DNA from: Candidatus Acetothermia bacterium | GTDB lineage: Bacteria > Bipolaricaulota > Bipolaricaulia > UBA7950 > UBA9294 | NCBI GenBank assembly: GCA_003650505.1 | Contig: QMQL01000071.1 | Coordinates: 1-5,305, forward strand | Length of the DNA stretch: 5,305 bases | Direction of reading: 5' to 3' | Shown here: one piece after another, positions 4,856-5,305 of the stretch | Numbering within the stretch: the first letter of the stretch is position 1 | How the letters are laid out: each line of letters begins with the position of its first letter | Program-made: the position numbers and the translations under genes | The notes under the pieces: generated by a model | The model's database searches: none | Told to the model about the DNA's origin: nothing | Seen by the model: only the letters and a program-made list of their open reading frames with translations

Positions 4856-5305
4856 ATGAACGAAGCGATCGACGTCGAGGGGCTGAAGCGGAAGGCGGAC
4901 GAGCTGCGCGGCGACGTCCTCCGGATGGTAACGACCGCCAACTCAGGCCACCCCGGCGGGGCGCTCGGGATGGCCGACCTTCTGACCGTCCTCTACTACA
5001 AGTACCTCCGCCACGATCCATCGAACCCCGGTTGGGAGGAGCGGGACCGGTTCGTCCTATCGAACGGCCACACCTGCCCGATCCTGTATGCGATACTCGC
5101 CGATCGCGGCTACTTCCCGCGGGAGGAGCTCTGGCGGTTCCGGAGGCTCGGGGCGATCCTGCAGGGGCATCCATCGACCGCCTGGAAGGTACCCGGGGTC
5201 GAGGCGTCGAGCGGATCGCTCGGAAACGGCGTCTCTGTCGCCCTCGGTATGGCAATCGGTGCGCGGCTCGCCAGCCGCGACTCCCGCGTCTACTGCTCGA
5301 TCTCC
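4856..5305 (+). CDS. Transketolase, N-terminal thiamine-diphosphate domain (partial, runs off the window)
   Basis: The first 150 residues are visible and the frame is open to the window edge. Transketolase moves two-carbon units between sugar phosphates in the non-oxidative pentose phosphate pathway, using thiamine diphosphate and Mg2+. Visible landmarks are NSGHPGGALGMAD (29-41), RFVLSNGHTCPILYA (66-79), GHP (104-106) and the cofactor-pocket segment ASSGSLGNGVSVALGMA (117-133). The strand VYCSIS (145-150) comes next, and the metal-binding GDGE motif would be expected right after the window edge. The ATG at 4856 has GAGGAGG at 4844-4850 with 5-nt spacing. The short N-terminus is typical of the split form, in which the two halves are separate genes (N-terminal subunit), but a full-length enzyme cannot be excluded here. 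It is divergent from the Nudix-peptidase gene. Confidence 0.93.
   Translation, partial: MNEAIDVEGLKRKADELRGDVLRMVTTANSGHPGGALGMADLLTVLYYKYLRHDPSNPGWEERDRFVLSNGHTCPILYAILADRGYFPREELWRFRRLGAILQGHPSTAWKVPGVEASSGSLGNGVSVALGMAIGARLASRDSRVYCSIS

Noticed and set aside
4773..5255. Upstream extension of the Nudix-peptidase frame to an ATG at 5255
   Set aside because: It runs antisense through the transketolase gene and encodes Arg/Ser/Pro-rich low complexity. A consensus ribosome site fixes the start at 4772.

Overview
This window looks like a piece of bacterial chromosome of fairly high G+C content. Coding sequences favour ATC for Ile and C/G-ending codons, and most genes have clear Shine-Dalgarno sites (GGAGG, GAGGAGG, AAGGAGGT). 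There are no rRNA or tRNA genes, no CRISPR array and no intact mobile element. The organism cannot be named from this sequence. A thermophilic or subsurface candidate phylum such as Bipolaricaulota/Acetothermia would fit the style, but that is only an impression. GATC is strongly over-represented in the coding regions.

Layout, left to right. (1) 1-122 does not continue the neighbouring gene; it flanks the broken end of a major-facilitator exporter. (2) 81-800 (-) is the N-terminal half of that exporter, with about six membrane segments, cut off near residue 226. (3) 831-1151 (-) is a small TIGR04076-family protein that forms an operon with the exporter remnant. (4) 1255-1923 (+) is a complete metallo-beta-lactamase-fold hydrolase transcribed divergently from that operon. 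(5) 1940-2863 (-), perhaps extending to a CTG start at 2920, is a PlsC-like acyltransferase. It converges on the hydrolase with 16 bp between stop codons and lacks two normally conserved active-site residues. (6) 2921-3260 is mostly non-coding and nearly free of GATC; it may hold one 48-residue CxxC-containing small ORF at 3087-3233 (+). (7) 3261-4772 (-) is a single ORF joining an MTH1-like Nudix hydrolase to a complete P1-family (DmpA/BapA-type) self-cleaving aminopeptidase. (8) 4856-5305 (+) is the start of a transketolase N-terminal domain gene, divergent from the fusion gene across 83 bp and running off the window.

The genes do not form one pathway. The window reads as short independent units: TIGR04076 plus exporter, lone hydrolase, lone acyltransferase, Nudix-peptidase fusion, and transketolase. 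The most distinctive item is the Nudix-P1 fusion: both halves keep their diagnostic residues, and I can see no internal start codon that would separate them. The next most notable items are the acyltransferase with altered catalytic motifs and a possible CTG start, and the truncated exporter.
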